NCBI GenBank assembly: GCA_032622095.1
Contig: CP136068.1
Coordinates: 130,705,989 to 130,769,988, forward strand
Origin: Siphonodentalium dalli
Taxonomy: Eukaryota > Mollusca > Scaphopoda > Gadilida > Siphonodentaliidae
DNA: 64,000 bases
Direction: 5' to 3'
Shown here: positions 27,601 through 39,600 of the stretch, in pieces
Position numbering within the stretch: position 1 is the stretch's first letter
Layout: every line of letters starts with the position of its first letter
Notes under the pieces: generated by a model
What the model was told of the DNA's origin: nothing
The model's input: the letters and a program-made list of their open reading frames with translations, nothing else
Database searches by the model: none
Translations under genes and position numbers: made by a program

Positions 27601-30600
27601 ATAAGCCAGACTGCAACACAGTTTGATTGGTTAATAATCAGTTGAAGCCAAGTATGGTATTGAGAATAATATTATAGTTGCTAGATTATTAGGAAACCCC
27701 AACCATTGGATGGAGCGGGATTAAAATGTGCTTCTCTGATTGTGACACGAAAAACGAAAGCTCAGCTCCCACTGTCACTGTTGTCTCAACAATCAAGGAG
27801 TAAAATCCCAGGGTGCAATGATATCACAATCTCGAATCCGCGCACGGGTATCTAATCTTATAATCCGTTTGATACCCTTCCCAGAATGTAAATCGAGATT
27901 ATAGTGTTTTAATTGATATTCATAATCCTCTATAATCTATGTTGGCTTCATGCATATAATCAGTCAAAAAATAACACAGAGCAATTCAGTTATATTCTCT
28001 AACATTATTCGCAAAGTATTCTGCTTTCAAACTTCCCTGGAACCAAATTCAATCAATAGGCAAATAATATATTCTAAAACAAAATATGGTAATCGGACAT
28101 TTCCCCACCGGACATTTCCCCAACCTCTCAGAAAGTGGCAAAGGGGCATTTACCCAATCGGACATTTACCAACCGGACATTTCCCCACTTACTCAATGCG
28201 GACATTTACCCACCGGACTTTTCCCCACCCGAATTGTTGACTTTATTTTTGAAATAAGCATGACCGTCGACACATAATGTGTCACCACCACGATTGTTCT
28301 TAATCAATTCCATGATTGAAAGTGAAGATATGATTCCATGATAACTGATAAATGTTTTTCAAAACATTACATCGGTTGAGTTGACATGACATGAGATGGC
28401 CTCAATGTCCAGGCTTCACTGACCACTCAAAACATCCTTTGATGTCTGCGATAAAGGATGTAGCATAAAATATTTTATTAGCAGGGCGGGGAAATGTCCG
28501 GTGGGTAAATGTCTTAGTGGGTAAATGTCTGGGTGGGTAACTGTCCGGGTGGAGAAATGTCCGCTTTTGAAAGTGGGTCACGTCCCGTGCAGAAATGTCA
28601 GGGATTCAAAAATATATCGACCGACAAGTTCAAATTCGCAGGGCCAGTCCTTGTAAATAATAATAAAAAACATCAGAATGACCATCTAAGAGCGATTGTA
28701 TGACGGCGGTTCACAATTTTTTCAACTGTGAACTGCATGCTTTAAATTTAACGAGTAATTCTTTTTTTATATACATACTGTTGGACGTGTTACGTGGCGG
28801 TGAGCAAATTTTTCGACTGCATTGGGGGTTAAATTAAGTTTTTCACAAAAAAATATGCGGTTGTATATAGGAACGTATAAAGGATGGCCAATAATGCCGC
28901 CAATTCCTGATCGAGTGGGCACCAATATTATAAATGAACCCGCCGTGAACGATATATAACGGCAGTAAATGTTCATACCAGCCACCCTACCGCCATAAGG
29001 CATCACACTATACCGATCACTGGTCCATGGTGCCACCCGGACTTCCCCGAGCTCTCTCGTGATCGGGCTTTTTGCGCGTGTTCTTCTGGCACATATCGTC
29101 ATTTAAGGGGTCAATGAAGCCGGCCGCGAACGAGATAGCGAGTCAATATTTGCAATATACCTTTAGTAAGTGCCTCGCAACCATTAGTCATCAATATATA
29201 ATATGGTCGGGTCTATGCGTCCGTCTGGGCCCTCCCGGGTTCTTTTAGTCAATATCGGCATTTAAATGGTTAATAAACCCGCCGGTGGACCACACAGCAA
29301 GTCAATTTTCATAATATATGCTTATTCTGTATCCTACTACCATATGACATCATATTAGACTGTCTGCGGGTCCATGAGATCACCAGGGCCTGCCCGGGCT
29401 TGCGCCATGTTCTTCTGGCGCATATCGTCATTTAAGGGGTTAATGAAGCCGGCCGCGAGCGAGATAGCGAGTCAATATTTGCAATATATACCTTTAGTAA
29501 GTGCCTCGCTACCATTAGTCATCAATATATAATATGGTCGGGTCTATGCTTCCGTCTGGGCTCTCCCGGGTTCTTTTAGTCAATATCGGCATTTAAATGG
29601 TTAATAAACCCGCCGGTGGACGACACAGCAAGTAAATTTTCCTAATATATGCTTATTCTGTATCCTACTACCATATGGCATCATATTAGACTGTCTGCGG
29701 GCCCATGAGACCACCAAGACCTGCCCGGGCGTGCCCGGGCTTGCGCGTGTTCTTCTGGCGCATATCGTCATTTAAGGGGTTAATGAAGCCGGCCGCGAAC
29801 GAGATAGCGAGTCAATATTTGCAATATATACATTTAGTAAGTGCCTCGCTACCATTAGTCATCAATATATAATATGGTCGGGTCTATGCTTCCGTCTGGG
29901 CTCTCCCGGGTTCTTTTAGTCAATATCGGCATTTAAATGGTTAATAAACCCGCCGGTGGACGACACAGCAAGTAAATTTTCCTAATATATGCTTATTCTG
30001 TATCCTACTACGATACGGCATCATATTAGACTGTCTGCGGGCACATGAGACCACCAAGACCTGCCCGGGCGTGCCCGGGCTTGCGCGTGTTCTTCTGGCG
30101 CATATCGTCATTTAAGGGGTTAATGAAGCCGGCCGCGAACGAGATAGCGAGTCAATATTTGCAATATATACCTTTAGTAAGTGCCTCGCTACCATTAGTC
30201 ATCAATATATAATATGGTCGGGTCTATGCTTCCGTCTGGGCTCTCCCGGGTTCTTTTAGTCAATATCGGCATTTAAATGGTTAATAAACCCGCCGGTGGA
30301 CGACACAGCAAGTAAATTTTCCTAATATATGCTTATTCTGTATCCTACTACCATATGGCATCATATTAGACTGTCTGTGGGCCCATGAGACCACCAAGAC
30401 CTGCCCGGGCGTGCCCGGGCTTGCGCGTGTTCTTCTGGCGCATATCGTCATTTTAGGGGTTAATGAAGCCGGCCGCGAACGAGATAGCGAGTCAATATTT
30501 GCAATATATACCTTTAGTAAGTGCCTCGCTACCATTAGTCATCAATATATAATATGGTCGGGTCTATGCTTCCGTCTGGGCTCTCCCGGGTTCTTTTAGT

Positions 30601-33600
30601 CAATATCGGCATTTAAATGGTTAATAAACCCGCCGGTGGACGACACAGCAAGTAAATTTTCCTAATATATGCTTATTCTGTATCCTACTACCATATGGCA
30701 TCATATTAGACTGTCTGCGGGCCCATGAGACCACCAAGACCTGCCCGGGCGTGCCCGGGCTTGCGCGTGTTCTTCTGGCGCATATCGTCATTTAAGGGGT
30801 TAATGAAGCCGGCCGCGAACGAGATAGCGAGTCAATATTTGCAATATATACCTTTAGTAAGTGCCTCGCTACCATTAGTCATCAATATATAATATGGTCG
30901 GGTCTATGCTTCCGTCTGGGCTCTCCCGGGTTCTTTTAGTCAATATCGGCATTTAAATGGTTAATAAACCCGCCGGTGGACGACACAGCAAGTAAATTTT
31001 CCTAATATATGCTTATTCTGTATCCTACTACCATATGACATCATATTAGACTGTCTGCGGGTCCATGAGATTACCAGGGCCTGCCCGGGCGTGCCCGGGC
31101 TTGCGCCATGTTCTTCTGGCGCATATCGTCATTTAAGGGGTTAATGAAGCCGGCCGCGAACCAGATAGCGAGTCAATATTTGCAATATACCTTTAGTAAG
31201 TGCCTCGCAACCATTAGTCATCAATATATAATATGGTCGGGTCTATGCGTCCTCTGGGCTCTCCCGGGTTCTTTTAGTCAATATCGGCATTTAAATGGTT
31301 AATAAACCCGCCGGTGGACGACACAGCAAGTAAATTTTCCTAATATATGCTTATTCTGTATCCTACTACCATATGGCATCATATTAGACTGTCTGCGGGC
31401 CCATGAGACCACCAAGACCTGCCCGGGCGTGCCCGGGCTTGCGCGTGTTCTTCTGGCGCATATCGTCATTTAAGGGGTTAATGAAGCCGGCCGCGAACGA
31501 GATAGCGAGTCAATATTTGCAATATATACCTTTAGTAAGTGCCTCGCTACCATTAGTCATCAATATATAATATGGTCGGGTCTATGCTTCCGTCTGGGCT
31601 CTCCCGGGTTCTTTTAGTCAATATCGGCATTTAAATGGTTAATAAACCCGCCGGTGGACGACACAGCAAGTAAATTTTCCTAATATATGCTTATTCTGTA
31701 TCCTACTACCATATGACATCATATTAGACTGTCTGCGGGTCCATGAGATTACCAGGGCCTGCCCGGGCGTGCCCGGGCTTGCGCCATGTTCTTCTGGCGC
31801 ATATCGTCATTTAAGGGGTTAATGAAGCCGGCCGCGAACCAGATAGCGAGTCAATATTTGCAATATACCTTTAGTAAGTGCCTCGCAACCATTAGTCATC
31901 AATATATAATATGGTCGGGTCTATGCGTCCGTCTGGGCTCTCCCGGGTTCTTTTAGTCAATATCGGCATTTAAATGGTTAATAAACCCGCCGGTGGACGA
32001 CACAGCAAGTCAATTTTCATAATATATGCTTATTCTGTATCCTACTACCATATGACATCATATTAGACTGTCTGCGGGTCCATGAGATCACCAGGGCCTG
32101 CCCGGGCGTGCCCGGGCTTGCGCCATGTTCTTCTGGCGCATATCGTCATTTAAGGGGTTAATGAAGCCGGCCGCGAACCAGATAGCGAGTCAATATTTGC
32201 AATATACCTTTAGTAAGTGCCTCGCAACCATTAGTCATCAATATATAATATGGTCGGGTCTATGCGTCCGTCTGGGCTCTCCCGGGTTCTTTTAGTCAAT
32301 ATCGGCATTTAAATGGTTAATAAACCCGCCGGTGGACGACACAGCAAGTCAATTTTCATAATATATGCTTATTCTGTATCCTACTACCATATGACATCAT
32401 ATTAGACTGTCTGCGGGTCCATGAGATCACCAGGGCCTGCCCGGGCGTGCCCGGGCTTGCGCCATGTTCTTCTGGCGCATATCGTCATTTAAGGGGTTAA
32501 TGAAGCCGGCCGCGAACCAGATAGCGAGTCAATATTTGCAATATACCTTTAGTAAGTGCCTCGCAACTATTAGTCATCAATATATAATATGGTCGGGTCT
32601 ATGCGTCCGTCTGGGCTCTCCCGGGTTCTTTTAGTCAATATCGGCATTTAAATGGTTAATAAACCCGCCGGTGGACGACACAGCAAGTCAATTTTCCTAA
32701 TATATGCTTATTCTGTATCCTACTACCATATGGCATCATATTAGACTGTCTGCGGGCCCATGAGACCACCAATACCTGCCCGGGCGTGCCCGGGCTTGCC
32801 CGGGCGTGCCCGGGCGTGCCCGGGCTTGCCCGGGCACTAATTAGTCACACCGGGCATAAGCAACAACTGATCTAACCTTTTGGTCGGTGTCTGTCACTTT
32901 GTGTACTGTCACTGTAAGAGACCTCGGTGCTCCACCTCGCATCTGGGGCGCTTGAATGTCTAATTTGCATTCCTTCTCGATGAAGCCAGCTCCTCCTATG
33001 CCCGTTATTTCTGAATGGCACTTTCCAGAAGCTGGTATGATTTCATAGAATCGAGTTGACATCTGTCCTGGATATTTTTTGTACAATTCGCTTTCCTTTA
33101 TTTTCAACTCAAGGTCTGGAAGAGGGTTGATGACTTAGTAAATACATATTATCACAGCAGTGAAGTGATCTGAGTCTCCATCTATATCACATCGAGTTGA
33201 TCGGTGATCTTACCTTCTCACCGAGACGCGATATGGAGAACGAAACCACTTCACTGTATTGATAAAACAGGGTTTTAGCTGCGGGGATATAAATTAGGCC
33301 ATTTTGTAGTCACAAAATACAATGTTCCGATCCGCTGGGAAATAATCAGCAATTCTCTAGCATTTCCGTGGACCGTGGTTCGTGCGTTTTTCGTAGGTGT
33401 AATATTGTCATGGTATTCAAAGTAGCGTAATCAATAAGTTGACCATTTTTGCACAAAAGTGCGCCAAATGAGAAAACACAAAGCAAAGCCTACCGAACAC
33501 GAATGTTTGCGATCGTTCGCTAACTCTAATAACAGTGAATTACAGTTGACAGACAGAAAAGCATTTTGGCGGGATAAAGTTTGGTGACAATCGGATGAAG

Positions 33601-36600
33601 GATGTTGTTTGTAGGGTGTACAAAGGATTTAGGGATGCAAAGAGTAACATACGAGATGGACGCTGGCGGCCATGGTTTTCAACGAAATTCGAATAAAAGT
33701 AATCTCCCATCTAGAGGTCACTTCGTTTATCCATATGCAGTTTGGTGAATATCGGATGAGGGATGTGGCCTGTAGGTTGTGTCAAAGGATTTAGTGAAGC
33801 AAATAGTAAAATCCAGATGGCTGCTGGCGGCCGTGTTTTTCAACAAAATTTGGGAAAATGGTAAGCTCCCACCTAGATGTGACCCCAATGAGCCGTATGA
33901 AGTTTGGTGAAGATCGAGTGAGGGATGTATCATGTAGGGTGTGCTAATGGATTCAAAAATGAAATCCACGAGGGTCGCTTGCGACCATGTTTTTCTACGA
34001 AATGCGGTGAAAAAATGGTAAGCTCCCATCTAGAAGTCCCTCGATGATCCCTATGAAGATTGACGACAATCGGATGAGGAATGTGGCCTGTATGGTGTAC
34101 CAAAGGAAATTGTTGACGGACGGACAGTTGCCCAGACGGACGAAGAGTGGTGACTATAGCTCCACCGGAAACTTCGTCTGAGTTGAGCTATAAACTGTTT
34201 ACGAAATTTGTACTCTTGTACGGCTAATTCTGGTTATACTGGCTAGAAATAATGTCAGCGCAATGCATGAGACGTACTTGTGAAGTATGATGCGACAAAC
34301 GAGAATAAACCACCCCTTGAAACTTAACCTGAACGCGGATAAACTGGATAACTTAAATCTGAATGAAATAGGAAATTAATTTGTTCGGGGCAATGAGCAT
34401 CACCTGAGTTACTTAGTTTGTGTATTCCAGTTAATTTATCTTTTGCGAAACTTCATTTGTTTCTATGTCTGTACATTCATTTTCTTCACTTTTTATGGAT
34501 AAAGGCCGTTCCATTAGGTGTTGACCAAGCGCGTCGTGCGGCACGCGCGGCATGCCAGTGCGTGGAAAATGCGGCAACGGCGTTTTCTGCGGTTACTGGT
34601 ATATTGTCGTTAAACTCAGCATATTTTTTTATTCGGGTAAAACTGACCCAGACAATCATGTTGACCCAAAATATGTATCTCATAATAAGTATCTTTGACA
34701 CTGTGTGTTCGATGCGTTTGACCAATTGCGCGGGCGGGATGTTGGTTCTAACTGGAAGGGCCCAGTGAGTTCAGTGCTCAAGATACTTATTAGGAGATAC
34801 ATATTTTCGGTAAAAAATATGATATCTCGTCATAGATAATTTGGACACTGGACTATTGGTTATAATTAGAATTCCGAAAAGGAGCAGGCCACTAGGCAGA
34901 TACTCATACTAGACCTGCGAAAACCCACACACCGAAGTTGTAACTGGAGGTCCAGAAAATAAAAGGTTATCATCCTGTAAATTAAAGTTTCGTTGGTAGA
35001 ACTGTGTAAAGGTGGACCTTTGGGCCCAATACGCAGCAGATCAGATAACTTTTAGAGCATCTTAGCCCCTGATAACTCATGGAGAGTAAACAGCACCAAT
35101 ACTTGGTTTGCCCTAATGTTCATGGAACGGAGTTATCTATGTTCATATAGGCAAGGGAGATTACTCAATGATGCATGACCCTAATATGACAAAGTAACGT
35201 AGCCCATCCCCTGGGTAGAGCCGTAACAACAATAGGTGAACATTGTGGAACAAAATTGCAACCGCATTAAATTGTCTTTGAGACATTTGTCTTAATTTCC
35301 AGGGCTGGGTGAGCATGTCCCAAGTCCGACAATCGATAGGTTGTCAAATCCGACACATCAGTTTTTCTGTAACTGATATGAAGAAATGCTTGACTAGACT
35401 CCTGGTCTTTCAACGGGAATATGGACATGGAAGGGCATGCCAGAACCCTGTGGAGCTCCATAGTCAAGTATTTAGCGCATTGGAATCGTCGTGGTTGTCA
35501 ACACAGCGAGCTGAGTTCTCAGCCAGCCGGTGGTCAACAGTATCTCGGCGATATTAGAGACGTGCAAATGTCGGATTACACACACTCTAAATTTCGAGCC
35601 AAGATGCGACCCCTGAGAAAGCACGGTCGCACTGTGTTAACTTCACACCACTTATACGTGAAATGAGTACCAGTCAGCTGTTCATACTTGTGAGCATGTT
35701 CTGGCAAAACTAGAGCAGCACCTGCAATGGTTGCAGCCGGTCCATTGGTTGACTGGGATAATAGTGTTGGAAAAACGTTGTAGAGCACGAAATTGATTAA
35801 GCGCTGTATAACATAGTCAATATTATAATGTGTTGAGCATAACAGGTAACAATTGGGTAGCCATAGCAAATAACCGGCATGTGCAGCGATCAGGGATGTG
35901 ACTAGAGGGGGTGTGGGGGTGTCTCACCCCCCAACTTTGGTCAAAATTTTCAAAAGTTGGAAATTTCATTTCACACCAACAATGGGTTGAAAATGTTCTT
36001 GTCGTTTGATTTTCAAACAATTTATTGGGGGGAATTAATTGTTTTTGGACCAATATTTGCATATTTTCAAAATTTTGGACTGAAATGGTCATCAGTTGGA
36101 AATTTTCCAACCTTAGGGGGTGACAGGTTGGAAATTTCCAACACTTGGAAAGCTTGTGTCCTGGTCCTCCCCCGTGGCTAGTCAAAACTGCTACTAAATT
36201 TAAGAAAACAATATTGTCATACATTTGGTCAACATTTTCATTGGAATTGTCATCATTTGGAAATTTTCCAACCTAAGTGGGGGGTGTCAGGTTTGAAATT
36301 CCAACTCTAAGAAGACTTGAGGCTAGTCTAGATGCTAGGATTTGCGATTTTCTTGTTCAGATTTCAAAATTTTCGAACACCGGGCCGAACCATGGTCGGC
36401 CCGGTGTGTCACTGTCCCTCCCCCGTGACCAATACAAAACTGCTAATTAGTTTAACAAAACAATAGTTTAGTACATTCGGTCAAACTTGTGGACTGAAAT
36501 GGTCATCAGTTGGAGAATTTTCGAACCTAAGAGGGAGTATGAGGTTTGAAATTTCCAACACTAGGGAAGCTTTAGTTGAGGCCAGTCTAGATGCTAGGAT

Positions 36601-39600
36601 TTGCGATTTTCTTGTATAGTTTACCAAATTTTCTCACACCGGGCTGAACAAACATGGACGGACACAATGTCCTGGTGTCTTACCCGTAGCCGTGTGCATT
36701 TGTCTGGAGTAGGCTACTAGATGTTAGGATTTATGCAATTCTCAGGTTAAAGTATCTGAATTTTCTTATACCGGGCATATAGCACAACATAGTTTATGAA
36801 TACATAGGATATTAGGCCTGAGGACTGATGTGCAAGGGGGTGCAAATGGAATTATGCAAAACTTGTGTTTGGTCTGTGATTCTGATTCAAGTGGGTGGGG
36901 GTGCAAATGGAATTATGCAAAACGTGTGTGTTTGGTCTGTGATTCTGATTCAAGCGGGGGTGCAAATGGAATTATGCAAAACTTGTGTTTGGTCTGTTAT
37001 TCTGATTCAAGGGGGTGCAAATGGAATTATGCAAAACTTGTGTTGGTGTGATTCCGACTCAAGGGAGGGGTGCGGTTGGAATTTCCCAAGGTGGACACCC
37101 CCAACGGAGACCCTCTAGCCACATCCCTGGCAGCGATGGAACGAACTCGGACACATGTACCGGACGCAGGTCCCGAATACTTGATCATTTCCTCTGCATG
37201 CTGATATATAAATTATAAGCAAACGCATATATGTTGATTCATCAATACTCGGTTAGGTTGAATGCAGGCATATATATCAGATGTATAGAATCAACACCAT
37301 TATTACTCTGTCTCTAAACAGAAACCTAGTTCATGTATTCGTATTTGTACAAAAATCATCAGAACTTGGTGTACATATTTTCGGCAACTAGTGATAAGCA
37401 ACTTAAGCAACTAGACGTAGCGTGACTGACGAGTATGGTGTCAAAATAAATAGTCTCTATTTTCAGATTCACACACCCGAGCCAAGATAATGTACGGCCT
37501 TTCCGTTGCAATATAGTGGGATTTCCGAAAGTTGCTGTGGATGTATTAACATGACATCTGAAGCGATATTTTTTGTTAGAAAATTATTTTCTGAAGTGAT
37601 CAAAGTTTTATATACCAATATATCTAAATCAAAAGCAAATTAGTGTGATGTGTAACTGAGAGAACGTTGTCATATATTCAGTTCGTTGGGTGTTCAAGAC
37701 TTAAAATTGAGTAGGTGGTCTCTAACGCATCGAAAATTGTCTTTCTTATTTGCGTTCGCTTTCTGTAATGTATGTATACAAATTCAAATTATAAATTGCC
37801 GAAACTCACCAGGAAGAATTCTTCTCAAATAACCTGTATAATGCGACCAAGCTTGTCCGTGGGCGATATTCCCATAAGGTAGAATCTTTGTTATTTCTTC
37901 ATCAGCTGAAACAGACAAAACTTTAGGTCACGCAAGTCAATTTCCAGTAGTTTAAGTAGTCAGAGACTACATAATCTTGCAATCAGAGTGTCAGAATATC
38001 TCCGTGCAAAGCTGCATTGGACTTGATGCTTGTATTAGTTCCTATTTGCATGTACCAATCCCCAACTACATTTAGTAGTTTAATAGAGATGAATAAACTA
38101 AAATAAATAGCTACTAGTCCAGAGTAGCATTCGTCTTGCATAGATATTGCATGAAACCGGCGATATGTGGGGGTGGAACATGGGTGTGTGGGTCGTAGCT
38201 ATGATAGCTATGATAGATAGGAACGCGTCCATTTTGTTTATCTTTATTTAGAACACAAATGATGGGACTCTATATCTGAAAGTATAGAGGTGTTGCAATT
38301 AGTTAATAGTCAATAGTTCTCTATCTCCCCCAAGTCATTGGTATATCTCTGGAGGTGTAGCAATGCCTGATAAACAGTTGAATACTGTTGCTGTAACGTA
38401 AACGTTTCTGCAAGACGGCACTGTCATCATCTCACTAACGAAAGAATAAAATTGTCTTTATAGTGAATAGCATGATATGCACTCATTCTATGCATGAGGT
38501 GGCACTAGTCAGAAGTCATGTCAAATTCACCGGATGTTTGCCATCTTGGTCTGCATTTGGTTCGATTGGAGCTTCTGGTGGATAATGGAGAAGCTTGGCG
38601 GTTTTCAGGTTGAGGACCGGTTATCTCAGTCGGTCCTGCGGTACGGGGTCCAGTTGATAAGTATCCAGGTGTCCGCAGTGGTGGTGTATCAGGTGGAACG
38701 AGCTTGTTGACAAGCGATGATGGTGGGATCTTCTGTGGGCGGTTAGCTTGTAGTTGACGATCGGGCAGGCTGGTGGTGTCAGGAGTTGTTGGCCGGTCGT
38801 GTGGGGAGCGTGTAGTCGTAGCCATTTGAGGTTGCGTGTCCTGCGATTGTGGAGAAGGTGTTGCTGGTAATGAGGGTGGTTGGGCAGATCGAGTTTGTTC
38901 AAGGCGTTCGAAGTTTCCAAAGTTGGTGGTCATCTCGCGGGCTCGACATGGTCTCAGCAAATGGTTCGTGAAAGCCGATACCATGGACACTTTTAAAACA
39001 TTACTTAAATCGGAACTTTTCCAATTCTACTACGGAAACGTCGTCCCTGAGAGTGATGCCTCTTAGTTCTGCATATGTTTATTACGTGACCCACTTGTAT
39101 ATTGCATATTTGTGCGTGAACTTGTTGGCCGAGCGCTTTGGGCCTTTTGGGAAAAGCGCTATATAAATGTTCTCTATTATTATTATTATTATGTAAATTT
39201 GGGGTGACGAGAGGGTTTATGGGGTGTTCTCATAAATTATGGCGAAAGGCATGGATGTTAAGATCCAAAAACGATACAGCTTATGGTCCAATTCAAAGCT
39301 TGTAACATTTGTAACTCTCTTACAAAATGTCAGGTGCAGGGAAACTGTACCAGATCTATGCAATATATGATACGGCAACTGAGATGTGTAATATAAATTC
39401 TTCAGTTTTGGACTAAGGTTTGACACAGCTTAGACTGATATAAAAGAATGTATAACATAGTGTGCATGCGATCGCCTGATATTAAAATGTTTGTTTGCTC
39501 CAGATATCCCCCTGTGTGTTGCAGCATTGTTGTACATCTATAATGTTGTTACCAGAAAGCATCTACTTCCATGTTTTTCCTTTTTTCTCAATATCTTCCA

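Larger units (their letters stand above)
8436..32852 (-). mobile_element. Giant foldback-type Mutator-like (MULE) transposon with satellite TIRs
   Basis: 24,417-bp element. The left end reads GGGTGTGACTAATTAG and the right end, reversed, reads CGGTGTGACTAATTAG. Both continue into GCCCGGGC decamers and then into inverted arrays of one ~340-bp satellite. The same 8 bp, GGCATAAG, flanks it directly at 8428-8435 and 32853-32860, as expected for a target-site duplication in the MULE size range (8-11 bp). It carries one complete MULE-type transposase gene on the minus strand (12450-27528). Long TIRs built of tandem repeats are a known feature of Drosophila FB foldback elements, which are MULE-related. 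The element lies in a STING intron in the same transcriptional direction as STING. Confidence 0.88.

Noticed and set aside
30281-31302. ORFs inside the satellite arrays
   Set aside because: Recurring open frames of the repeat unit on both strands; no conserved protein.
28880-32837. Regular repeats as a CRISPR-like array
   Set aside because: Units are contiguous 340-bp satellites with no unique spacers in a eukaryotic genome.
36828-37218. Overlapping plus ORFs with repeated CKTCVWSVILIQ-like words
   Set aside because: By-product of a four-copy tandem repeat.
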